A stretch of DNA of 13,061 nucleotides from Steroidobacteraceae bacterium (GTDB lineage Bacteria > Pseudomonadota > Gammaproteobacteria > Steroidobacterales > Steroidobacteraceae): positions 1 through 13,061 of the forward strand of contig JAICKZ010000056.1 in assembly GCA_025927665.1 (NCBI GenBank). Direction: 5' to 3'. Of this stretch, positions 1-6,164 are shown piece after piece. The translations under genes and the position numbers were made by a program. How positions within the stretch are numbered: the first letter of the stretch is position 1; every line of letters begins with the position of its first letter. Under the pieces are notes generated by a model, which did not search any database, was not told where the DNA came from, and was given only the letters and a program-made list of their open reading frames with translations.

Positions 1-2
1 CA

Positions 3-362
3 GATCTCGGCACACTGGAGACTGGTGACGAGTTGAGCTTTCGTCGCAATGGAGTGCCTGCACATATTCTGAGAAAACTACGCAGCGGTGGATTCATGGT
101 GTCTGCGGAATTTGATTTGCATGGCATGACTGCCATTGAAGCACGTGCGGCACTACGTGAATTTATCGGCATGGCGGTGCAAAGAAACTATAGCTGCATT
201 CGTGTTATTCACGGCAAGGGGCGCCGTTCTGGCCCACGTGGCCCTGTATTGAAAAATGTGGTCAATCTTTGGTTACAACAATGCGATGCAGTACGTGCCT
301 TTGGTTCAGCACGGGCCAATGATGGTGGACATGGGGCGGTGTATGTATTGTTGGCAAAGTGA
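3..362 (+). CDS. Smr-domain protein (MutS2/SmrA-type), 5' end outside window
   Basis: The frame is open from base 3, so the N-terminus lies outside the window; a TTG at 33 is internal. The visible 119 residues begin with a conserved-looking linker (DELSFRRNGV, then LRKLRSGG). The Smr domain follows, with FDLHGMT, EARAAL, the HGKG loop (RVIHGKG), PVLKNVV and the C-terminal GGHGAVYVLL strand. Smr domains bind nucleic acid and many act as endonucleases; the stand-alone proteobacterial proteins (SmrA/YdaL, SmrB/YfcN) differ in role, and I cannot tell which applies. The stop codon at 360-362 lies one base from the end of the convergent acetyltransferase gene, so the two transcripts must overlap or terminate inside each other. 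The family assignment is firm; the precise function is not. Confidence 0.9.
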   Translation, partial: DLGTLETGDELSFRRNGVPAHILRKLRSGGFMVSAEFDLHGMTAIEARAALREFIGMAVQRNYSCIRVIHGKGRRSGPRGPVLKNVVNLWLQQCDAVRAFGSARANDGGHGAVYVLLAK

Positions 363-363
363 T

Positions 364-816
364 TTAGCAGTTAGGCCTAACATAGTAATTATCAAATTCA
401 CTCTGCTCTACCAATTGAAATCCATGACGAAGATAAAATCGATTTGAATCACTACCGCGTAATGCACCCACTCGAACAGGAAGCTTCAATGCATCTGCAT
501 TCGCGAAGATATGCGCAAGAACTGTTTCTCCAATACGTTGGTTTTGATAATTTGGATGAATATAGAGATGGTCAAGCAATAAAAATTCGGATCGTTGTTT
601 GACCACTACAAATCCGATGCGCTTTTGCTCAACCTCAATATGTTTTGTATCGCTGGGAACAAAGCTCTCACGGAAACGTTCAGTCGCTCGCATTGGATCG
701 AATCGTCCAACATGTTCAAGAGACTTACGCATCGCCGCTATGCGTAGCGCAACCAATGAATCAAAATCGTTAGCATGTGCAGTGATAAATGTGATTGGCA
801 TTGTGATATCCATCAT
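364..816 (-). CDS. GNAT-family N-acetyltransferase
   Basis: A protein of 150 residues with the GNAT fold: an N-terminal strand/helix part, a central strand LLLDHLYIHPNYQ leading into the acetyl-CoA pyrophosphate loop QRIGET (the Q-x-x-G-x-G/A motif, with T last), and a C-terminal motif B-like segment NRFYLRHGFQLVEQ. It should transfer an acetyl group from acetyl-CoA to an amine; the substrate cannot be read from sequence. The start overlaps the truD stop as ATGA. A second ATG three bases further in (813) has better spacing to a GAGG ribosome-binding sequence, so the protein may be one residue shorter. Both choices imply translational coupling to truD. The gene converges on the Smr gene with a one-base gap. 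Confidence 0.85.
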   Translation of the reverse strand: MMDITMPITFITAHANDFDSLVALRIAAMRKSLEHVGRFDPMRATERFRESFVPSDTKHIEVEQKRIGFVVVKQRSEFLLLDHLYIHPNYQNQRIGETVLAHIFANADALKLPVRVGALRGSDSNRFYLRHGFQLVEQSEFDNYYVRPNC

Positions 817-1865
817 CCATCCTCACCTTCCGCAAGCACCTCCGCTTCTGCTCCCACTAACTCCGCGATCACCACGGTGGCAAAAGCACCCTTGGTTAAT
901 CCAAATCGCAACAACAACTGATCATCCACAAGTTCCCAGGTAAAGTTTCGCACTTGTACACGCAAGGCACGCCGCTCTTGATCAAGCCGTGCAGAACATA
1001 AACCTTGCGCAATGATTTGATGTTTGTCAGCGACATATTGTTCCAGTTCTTTTACCGCACCCTTGGTCAACAACTCTCTTGCACCCCACAACGCTCCAGT
1101 GGGATGAATATCGAATTCGATACAACGTTGCTTCAATAGATCATCAACTTCATCGACAGCGAACACACTGTTACTGCCATTAAGATTGGCCATATCGCCG
1201 TTTAACAATTGATTCCAAGTTCCTTGTTCGATACGTGCTTGCAAAATAGCGTTGAAAAGCAATGCACGCGCCGCAGATAATGCAAAGCCACGCTGATGAT
1301 GATCATGGATAAACTGTCCTTGTTCAAACCAATCGATCGCCATACGCAGATTGTTGCCATCGCGACCAAAACGTTGTTGACCAAAATAATTGGGAACACC
1401 GTGTTGTTTGATTACTTCCAAACGCTTTATTAATTCATTTTTGTCGCCAACAACGTTGATCAATTTAATTTCAAATTCATTTCCCTTGTGCGCGCCCCGT
1501 TTCAACTTGCGTTTATGCTTGTGCGCATTAACAACTTCAAATCCATCTCCTGAAAATGCCAACCATGCCTCGGGTGACAATTGTCGTGACGGCACGGTGT
1601 ATGATTGCTCTGTCACCGCGTGACGGTCTTTCAATCCTGCGAAACCCACATCTCGCACGTCCGCGTTGGCAAACTTCGCCAATTGTTTCGCCACCCACAA
1701 AGTATTCGCACCGCGCTTACGCACAGTGACCAACATATGATCGCCTTCATTATCAGGCGCAAACCCCAACCATTCGCGCACAATGAAATGCTCAGGCTGA
1801 GCTTTGATAAGTGCAGTTATAACGGGCGCGCCATGCGCAGGAAGCGGACTGATAGATTGATGCAT
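813..1865 (-). CDS. truD: tRNA pseudouridine(13) synthase TruD
   Basis: A protein of 350 residues that isomerises U13 of tRNA(Glu) to pseudouridine. The family signature GFAGLKDRHAVTEQ is present, with the catalytic aspartate at residue 80, the same number as in E. coli TruD. Other family blocks are QPEHFIVRE near the N-terminus, KRGANT at about 50-55 and NYFGQQRFGRDG in the middle. The open frame extends upstream to 1946, but those residues look non-coding and the family N-terminus fits the ATG at 1865. No ribosome-binding sequence has normal spacing: a GGAGG lies 24 bases upstream, inside the end of another open frame (1885-2004). truD usually directly follows ispF; here about 5.8 kb separates them. 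The GNAT gene overlaps its stop. Confidence 0.96.
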   Translation of the reverse strand: MHQSISPLPAHGAPVITALIKAQPEHFIVREWLGFAPDNEGDHMLVTVRKRGANTLWVAKQLAKFANADVRDVGFAGLKDRHAVTEQSYTVPSRQLSPEAWLAFSGDGFEVVNAHKHKRKLKRGAHKGNEFEIKLINVVGDKNELIKRLEVIKQHGVPNYFGQQRFGRDGNNLRMAIDWFEQGQFIHDHHQRGFALSAARALLFNAILQARIEQGTWNQLLNGDMANLNGSNSVFAVDEVDDLLKQRCIEFDIHPTGALWGARELLTKGAVKELEQYVADKHQIIAQGLCSARLDQERRALRVQVRNFTWELVDDQLLLRFGLTKGAFATVVIAELVGAEAEVLAEGEDG

Positions 1866-1884
1866 GGAATAAATCGATAATGGA

Positions 1885-2004
1885 TTAGACCTCCAGATTA
1901 TCAAAATACACCGCGCCTGGCATAAATTTGCGCAAGATATCCACACGTTTATCTTGCAGACTGATCAAACACTCTACATCCTTGTAGAGTGCTTCATTAT
2001 AGAA
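1885..2004 (-). other. Coding-like open frame without a good start, upstream of truD
   Basis: Between the propeller gene and truD the minus strand has a 39-codon open stretch ending in TAA at 1885-1887. Its last part reads like real protein: LQDKRVDILRKF followed by MPGAVYFDNLEV. There is no ATG near its beginning; a TTG at 1966-1968 with AAGGA ten bases upstream would give 27 residues. It could be the 3' remnant of a gene that once preceded truD, a very small gene, or chance. It overlaps the hairpin at 1967-1994, so terminator and coding readings compete. I do not recognise the family. Confidence 0.3.
1967..1994 (-). terminator. Hairpin after the propeller gene, possible terminator
   Basis: The arms 1967-1978 and 1983-1994 form a 12-bp stem with one G·U pair and a four-base loop; nine inner base pairs are perfect. 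Read on the minus strand the stem ends in three T residues, then GATC, so the T-tract is short. It lies about 23 bases past the propeller gene stop, the right place for a terminator before truD. It also falls inside the coding-like open frame at 1885-2004, which lowers confidence. Confidence 0.4.
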
Positions 2005-2016
2005 TTATATTAAACA

Positions 2017-3066
2017 TTAAAAGTCGAAGTGAGATTTACGAACAATCGCCACACCGTTGGTCACAGTGGCGCCAATCGTTGCAATTCCTTGCAAGGTAAG
2101 ATCACCATCTTCACTTACCTTGAAGATCGACAAATGTGATGCTGTGTCATTGCTGTCGATTACTGCTGCGATGTCACCATCAGAATCAATATCAGTGGGC
2201 AAGCCATTGAATTGCGCTGCTACGGCTTCATCTTGAATAACATGCTGACCATATACCACATAGCGCGATACACTTTTGCTTGGAGAGTTGGAAGCGAACA
2301 TGAAGGGTCCGTCAAGCGATACCCAGCAAGGTGAATGTTGAGTACCGGAAGCCGTAGTCGTCAGTACTGTGTCGTTACGAATCAAGCTAATCTCATCGGC
2401 ATGCGCAATGGTGACATAGGCATTATCGCCGCGCGTCACCAGGCCGAAAGGTGCGTTCACATTGGCCGGAATATTCTTCACCCACGAAGCTTTACCTGTG
2501 ACAGAACCAGCTGCACTCAGATTAACTGTTTCGATTGCATTGTTCTTTTCACTCATGATCAATTCATGATCTAGCACACCGACCTGCGCCGCCGAACCAT
2601 CTGCCAATAGCAATGAAGTTATACCGTCCGGAGCAGTTTTGACACCAAATGGAGTCATCACATGTGACTCTATATGGGTCGTGGTCAGAATATATAAATG
2701 ATCGTGACCAAACGCGACACTCACTGGACTACCATTCGTTGAGATAACACGTTCTAAATTAAACAACGAACGTCCCTCATCACGATTGAATACCGAAACG
2801 TTGCTAGAACCAAAATTGACTACCGCAAGATGATCAAATGCGCTTGCAATACCACCTGAATTGCCACTCACGCCGCCTTGGCCACCGGTGGGAATGGATT
2901 TCAATAACGTGCCGGCCGCGTTATAAACCAGCAACTTGTTGACCGTGGTGTTACTAGCAGTCACGATCAATGAATCATTATTGAATGATGAGTTTGCATC
3001 ATGCGCATATACGCCGCTGCAAAAAGATAGTGCCAATGCACTGATAGCGATAAATGGCTTAATCAT
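2017..3066 (-). CDS. Exported beta-propeller-like protein (YVTN/lactonase type)
   Basis: A protein of 349 residues with a classic signal peptide: MIKP, a hydrophobic core (FIAISALALSFC), then cleavage probably after GVYA. The mature part is rich in short beta-strand repeats with a recurring pattern such as LLVYNAAGTLL, HLAVVNFGSSNVSVF and AAVIDSNDTASHLSIF, as in seven-bladed YVTN/lactonase propellers. It is expected in the periplasm or outside the cell. The fold fits a sugar lactonase or a binding scaffold, but no catalytic residues can be assigned, so no enzyme function is claimed. The start is firm: AAGGGG lies six bases before the ATG. A hairpin follows the stop. Upstream sits the palindrome at 3130-3140. 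It stands alone, with no same-strand gene closer than 600 bases upstream. Confidence 0.75.
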   Translation of the reverse strand: MIKPFIAISALALSFCSGVYAHDANSSFNNDSLIVTASNTTVNKLLVYNAAGTLLKSIPTGGQGGVSGNSGGIASAFDHLAVVNFGSSNVSVFNRDEGRSLFNLERVISTNGSPVSVAFGHDHLYILTTTHIESHVMTPFGVKTAPDGITSLLLADGSAAQVGVLDHELIMSEKNNAIETVNLSAAGSVTGKASWVKNIPANVNAPFGLVTRGDNAYVTIAHADEISLIRNDTVLTTTASGTQHSPCWVSLDGPFMFASNSPSKSVSRYVVYGQHVIQDEAVAAQFNGLPTDIDSDGDIAAVIDSNDTASHLSIFKVSEDGDLTLQGIATIGATVTNGVAIVRKSHFDF

Positions 3067-3129
3067 GGCAATCCCCTTGTGTAAAAAATGAACGATGCCA
3101 ACAATGACATCAACGATAAATACCTACTA

Positions 3130-3140
3130 CCCTACTAGGG
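3130..3140. promoter_or_regulatory. Palindrome CCCTACTAGGG upstream of propeller gene
   Basis: An 11-bp inverted repeat (five-base arms around one central base) lies 64 bases upstream of the propeller start. On the gene's strand the core is followed by a second partial copy (TAGTAGGG then TAGTAGG). Its position suits an activator or repressor site. The responsible regulator is unknown and no strong -35/-10 pair was found nearby. The 290 bases between 3067 and 3357 otherwise show no convincing gene. Confidence 0.3.
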
Positions 3141-3357
3141 CTGGCACAAAGATAGTTCGCATAGACATAAGCAGAAGTTACAACGTGAGTAATTTTATTT
3201 TTATCTTGAGCCACCTCATCAAAATGCTTCCAACCACAACTGCATCAATGATGGCCGCTGTAGGAAGTGACTGTCGAATAATCAAGTAGCAACAGCAAAC
3301 CTATTACCATAGAACTCGATTAGCCTTATTACGTGGCCCAAAAGTGAGATGCACGTG

Positions 3358-3567
3358 ATGACTCTTGATGTACGACTGATTGAACTGGAAAAGCGTTGGC
3401 ATGAAGCGGATGCCATTTCGCAGGCAGCACGTAGTCAGCTTGCTGCAAGCAACCGACTGTCGACGGCCGAAACGCTGGCAATTTCTATACGTTTTGAAGA
3501 AGCAGAGCGCTTGAAGAAATCGATTATCGAGGAAATAGAATTAATGGAAGAAGTGGTAGCTATCTAA
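3358..3567 (+). CDS. Small predicted helical protein, unknown function
   Basis: A 69-residue acidic, almost entirely helical protein with no membrane segment or signal peptide. It starts TLDVRLIELEKRW and has heptad-like Leu/Ile/Ala spacing through QAARSQLAAS, RFEEAERLKKS and EEIELMEEV, suggesting a short coiled coil or helical hairpin. An upstream ATG at 3349 is possible, but GTGAG at 3344-3348 touches it directly while it is nine bases from the ATG at 3358, so the later start is chosen. It is the only plus-strand gene between the Smr gene and the end of the window, and it converges with the DUF3562-like gene. I do not recognise a named family, and no function is proposed. Confidence 0.55.
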   Translation: MTLDVRLIELEKRWHEADAISQAARSQLAASNRLSTAETLAISIRFEEAERLKKSIIEEIELMEEVVAI

Positions 3568-3601
3568 CTGGCTGAGCTCATCGAAAATACTTTCACAAGA
3601 C

Positions 3602-3652
3602 TATAAAATCTTAGATGAATGGACTGTGTTATTCGATGACTAAAATTTTATA
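3602..3652. repeat. AT-rich inverted repeat between convergent genes
   Basis: Arms 3602-3614 and 3640-3652 are complementary at 12 of 13 positions, with a 25-base loop. It lies between the convergent small gene (ends 3567) and the DUF3562-like gene (ends 3675). It could act as a bidirectional transcription end, although the stem is AT-rich and lacks a GC clamp, or be a relic of a mobile repeat. Confidence 0.35.
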
Positions 3653-3674
3653 AATCGACAACTCATTGCTACGG

Positions 3675-3905
3675 TCAATGAACATCTGTATCAGTGTCAT
3701 TGGTAGTACTGAGTAAAAGTTTGACTTTGCGACTGGCCAACACCGGCACGAAGGTCTTAATGCGCGCAACACGTTCAAGCTTGCTGTGTTCAATCACGTA
3801 AATATCCTTAATAACTTCGGCCGGCGTTTCAGTCTCGCGTGCCAATACGTCAATGATCCGTTGTTGCTTGGAAAGCTCTTGTAATTCTTTCGAATTGTCA
3901 CTCAT
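3675..3905 (-). CDS. DUF3562-like small protein
   Basis: A 76-residue soluble protein. The central part (IDVLARETETPAEVIKDIY, then LERVARIKTFVPVLASRKV) matches what I recall of the DUF3562 family: a helix-turn-helix-like 'ID.LA.ET..P..EV' half followed by 'A.I..F.PVLA.R.V'. The family is small, of unknown biochemical function, and common in Proteobacteria. The start is well supported by GGAGG seven bases before the ATG, the strongest ribosome-binding site in this window. A 10-bp perfect palindrome (GATCATGATC, 3922-3931) lies in the leader. It is monocistronic: the next gene upstream on the same strand, the toxin gene, ends 242 bases away. The family call is from memory of the pattern. Confidence 0.7.
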   Translation of the reverse strand: MSDNSKELQELSKQQRIIDVLARETETPAEVIKDIYVIEHSKLERVARIKTFVPVLASRKVKLLLSTTNDTDTDVH

Positions 3906-3921
3906 GCTATTTCCTCCACAC

Positions 3922-3931
3922 GATCATGATC
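3922..3931. promoter_or_regulatory. Perfect palindrome in leader of DUF3562-like gene
   Basis: GATCATGATC is a 10-bp perfect palindrome immediately upstream of the strong ribosome-binding site. It contains two GATC sites. It could be an operator, but a 10-bp palindrome may arise by chance. A 7-bp hairpin (3980-3998) lies further upstream with no obvious role. Confidence 0.2.
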
Positions 3932-4147
3932 TATTACCAATCATACGACTACCTTGTCGAGTTTAGAATGTTAATTTTTGATTTTCTGATCGAAAATCCA
4001 CCATTACGTTGCGTCTTTGCAGGACATTTATACGAGAATCAACTACTAAGAACGATTAGTAAGCCCAATTTATTGAATGTGAAATTTTTACCGCTTTAAT
4101 CACAATTGCGCGAGGTACTGGAATGCTGCCATCAACAACACGTCAAA

Positions 4148-4546
4148 TTACATCAATAATTTTAATCGATGTTCAATTTTAGCGATCGCAGCAAAATCAC
4201 GATCATTATGCAATAACGGCATTTGACTACGGATTGCATAAGTTGCAATCAAACAATCATTGGCGCTGCGTGGCGTAACACCTTTCCAACGACAAGTGGC
4301 GTATAGTTTCGCTGCTTGACGAGTCAGTGCCCGCATATCAGATTCACCGACCATCGGTAATTCACCCAAAATTCTATCCCATTTGGCAAAGCGTTGTGGT
4401 GTTTCTGCGCCTTGTAACACCTCTTGCAAAATAGGGGGAGCTGTCCAGACTGGATCACCGCGTCTCATAGTATCAAGCAATAAAAGTGTTTCCGCTGTTT
4501 CACTAGCTCGTAGAAAATCTATCCAGACTGACGAGTCAACAAGCAT
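4148..4546 (-). CDS. vapC: PIN-domain ribonuclease toxin, VapC family
   Basis: A 132-residue PIN-domain protein. The acidic metal-binding set is complete: D4 in MLVDSSVWIDF, E42 in ILQEVLQG, D97 in SANDCLIA, and D115/D117 in HNDRDF. PIN toxins cleave RNA, typically tRNA or rRNA, with Mg2+ or Mn2+; the target here is unknown. The length is normal for VapC. The gene starts three bases after the antitoxin stop (ACA between TAG and ATG), the usual translationally coupled arrangement, and has only a weak ribosome-binding sequence (GGA eleven bases upstream). All active-site residues are present, so the toxin appears functional. Confidence 0.92.
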   Translation of the reverse strand: MLVDSSVWIDFLRASETAETLLLLDTMRRGDPVWTAPPILQEVLQGAETPQRFAKWDRILGELPMVGESDMRALTRQAAKLYATCRWKGVTPRSANDCLIATYAIRSQMPLLHNDRDFAAIAKIEHRLKLLM

Positions 4547-4549
4547 TGT

Positions 4550-4810
4550 CTATCTGATCCGCATCGGATTGGTTACCTTAGGGTTATAACCCTTGGCCAC
4601 TCCATCAGTACCATACAATGACAATATTCGCGAATAATCACGAGACCGTGCATAGTGATCTAAAGCAACTTGTACCGCTTCTCGAGTTGTCTTGGCACCC
4701 GCCAAGCGCTTAACTCGGGCGACTAGATGTGCGTCCAACACAATATTAGTTCTGGCAGAGGATTTCGTAGGAGTCGCAATACCTTTAGCGGCTGTTTTAG
4801 ACTTACTCAT
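4550..4810 (-). CDS. vapB: VapB-type ribbon-helix-helix antitoxin
   Basis: An 86-residue protein with three parts. There is a Lys/Ser/Thr-rich N-terminal tail of about 20 residues (SKSKTAAKGIATPTKSS). A ribbon-helix-helix DNA-binding domain follows (RTNIVLDAHLVARVKRL, then TTREAVQVALDHYARSR), the pattern of the VapB antitoxins often labelled DUF2191. The C-terminal toxin-binding tail has ILSLYGTDGVAKGY. VapB neutralises the neighbouring VapC and represses the operon. The ATG at 4810 is chosen; an in-frame TTG at 4822 would add four residues. No good ribosome-binding site precedes either, so the message may be nearly leaderless. The basic N-terminal tail is longer than usual and may add DNA contact. 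Confidence 0.88.
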   Translation of the reverse strand: MSKSKTAAKGIATPTKSSARTNIVLDAHLVARVKRLAGAKTTREAVQVALDHYARSRDYSRILSLYGTDGVAKGYNPKVTNPMRIR

Positions 4811-4822
4811 AATTGATATCAA

Positions 4823-4839
4823 TACACATTAAAGGTGTA
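4823..4839. promoter_or_regulatory. Inverted repeat upstream of vapBC, candidate operator
   Basis: TACAC and GTGTA are perfect five-base arms separated by seven bases, ending 12 bases upstream of the vapB ATG. This is where VapB proteins normally bind to autoregulate. The neighbouring TTGATATCAATT segment (4811-4822) is also palindromic. Binding is inferred from position and symmetry only. Confidence 0.45.
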
Positions 4840-5010
4840 CAGCATAGTCGGTTGAATGTAAGGAAAGCAACACTGTCTTTTCATTCGGCTTCAATACTAA
4901 TAACTTGATTGCATTCACCTGGTTTGTCAGGCGATACCAAGATACCTCCTGCCGACGTTACTTAAATGCAATTTTCTAGATCTGCAAGCATAGAGCATAC
5001 ACGAAGAGAA

Positions 5011-5263
5011 CTAACTCTCTGACGCATCTTTGAAACGCAATGTGAAATCAGCACCAGCGGTGGCACTAACACTGAACTGAGCGCCAATTTGTTCTGCGTG
5101 TGAAGATCAACTGCATTCCAAAGCATTCCCACGCGTTGAATCAAACTCCGGTTTTAATCCCACACCATTGTCACGTACGGTCAGATGCAACCCAACCGCC
5201 CTCGTGATTGGTTGTATGAACAAAGTCGATTGATCCATACTTGGCATATGTGGCTCCCAGATC
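5011..5263 (-). pseudogene. Decayed C-terminal ATPase domain of a sensor histidine kinase
   Basis: Read with three frameshifts, the minus strand gives the C-terminus of a HATPase_c domain. The parts are: DLGATYAKYGSIDFVHT (5263 to about 5186); then HLTVRDNGVGLKPEFD up to STRGNAL (5187-5119), the N-G-V-G-L of the G1 box; then GMQLIFT (5119-5098); and finally AEQIGAQFSVSATAGADF and TLRFKDASES, ending in TAG (5097-5011). Joined, GNAL-GMQLIFT-(L)AEQIGAQ is the G2/end-of-domain pattern of stand-alone histidine kinases. The frame order (modulo 3) is 2, 1, 2, 1, which needs three indels, so no functional kinase can be made. Nothing recognisable remains of the dimerisation or sensor parts, and no response regulator is nearby. 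Confidence 0.7.
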
Positions 5264-5510
5264 ACGTCTCAATCACGCTTGTTATATTGACCCATGTATT
5301 GGCAGTCATTGTTTAAACTACACAGGTTGCTTACAATTTAACTGCATTAATTGAGCGGTACTAGCAGGTACAAACCGTATATTTAATCATCAATAAATAT
5401 CAATCCTTTGAAGGATTGCAGCAAAAAGTTGATTGTCTATATAGCTAATTTGAGTGATACACAAGCTACATTGTTTCTATTAGAACTTATCAAAAAATAG
5501 AGCGAGTAAT
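5264..5510. other. AT-rich gap with one hairpin, no gene seen
   Basis: No coding region is recognised here; the region probably held the upstream part of the kinase whose end is decayed at 5011-5263. The one clear structure is a perfect 8-bp inverted repeat with a two-base loop at 5401-5418 (CAATCCTT/AAGGATTG), about 93 bases past the DUF3291 stop. On the minus strand it is followed by an AT-rich run but no real T-tract, so it is at best a weak terminator. Similarly, 4840-5010 shows only an unremarkable open stretch. Confidence 0.4.
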
Positions 5511-6002
5511 TTACGCTGGGCATTCATCACCAAATGTAATAGGAACTTCTGATGAGTAGGCATCGGGTGGTTGAAACACACGACGAAAAGAAAATGCTAC
5601 TTCAGTAGGTCCATTGGTACGCAGTAACTCAAGCTTAGCAATCGCTTCCTCGATGGTTGGACGATACCCAGTTGGTACCCACCAAAGCACGTAGGCAATA
5701 TGCATACGCTCAAACCATTCTTTGCGGCGACGCATAATCTCAACATGTGCTGTCCGATAGACAAAGTGATTTAATGAATCGGCATCGGTCCATACTGACA
5801 TATTAATGATTGTCTTTTCTCCCAATGGTCGCATCGCCGTTGCATCACCTGCTTCATCTTGAAGTCGCCATACGAAACCAGGCGAATGATCTGCCAACGC
5901 ATTAATTCGATCAAGGTTTGCGACAAAGTCCACCATGTTAGGTGAATCCAATGATTCCTTCATTGTTGCAACATTCAGCTGGGCCAGTTGATATGTGGAC
6001 AT
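5511..6002 (-). CDS. DUF3291 domain protein
   Basis: A 163-residue soluble protein covering a full DUF3291 domain. The typical opening YQLAQLNVATM is followed by DSPNMVDFVANLDRINAL, then the conserved SPGFVWRLQDE, the strand INMSVWTDADSLNHFVYR, the segment RRRKEWFERM and the end strand YVLWWVPTGYRPTIEEA. The family is thought to adopt a dimeric alpha/beta-barrel like small monooxygenases and chlorite-dismutase relatives; no member's reaction is known to me, so none is proposed. AAGG sits eight bases before the ATG. The gene stands alone: 162 bases follow the cyclase gene, and the decayed kinase lies downstream. Confidence 0.88.
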   Translation of the reverse strand: MSTYQLAQLNVATMKESLDSPNMVDFVANLDRINALADHSPGFVWRLQDEAGDATAMRPLGEKTIINMSVWTDADSLNHFVYRTAHVEIMRRRKEWFERMHIAYVLWWVPTGYRPTIEEAIAKLELLRTNGPTEVAFSFRRVFQPPDAYSSEVPITFGDECPA

Positions 6003-6164
6003 ATAGAAAGCCTTGTAAAGATAAAGAAAGAATAAAATACAGATTCGATACTGAATAACTTAGTGTTAGTTTGCAAATAATAATAGTGAACCGAAATAGT
6101 AGATTTCAATCGGCCGCTAATTATGGAAACCGACAGAGAAATATTATTTCATGTTAAATAGTGC

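Noticed and set aside
1866..1946. Longer TruD reaching to an ATG at 1946
   Set aside because: The extra 27 residues are Cys/Trp-rich and unlike TruD; the family N-terminus and the exact D80 numbering fit the ATG at 1865.
3095..3289. 64-codon plus-strand frame starting in the propeller promoter region
   Set aside because: No ribosome-binding site, no family-like pattern, and it overlaps the likely control region of the propeller gene. A 45-codon minus-strand open stretch in the same gap was rejected for the same reasons.
4829..4960. 43-codon open minus-strand frame upstream of vapB, with AGGAGG near its beginning
   Set aside because: No well-placed start codon, no recognisable motif, and it runs into the vapB operator region; most likely chance or a further relic.
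4962..5144. 60-codon minus-strand open frame in the kinase-relic region
   Set aside because: It lies in the third frame relative to the recognisable kinase pieces and gives no family-like sequence; it is a shadow created by the decay.
6138..6150. Short palindrome GAAATATTATTTC after the cyclase stop
   Set aside because: AT-rich, short, with no T-tract or promoter relation; expected by chance at this composition.
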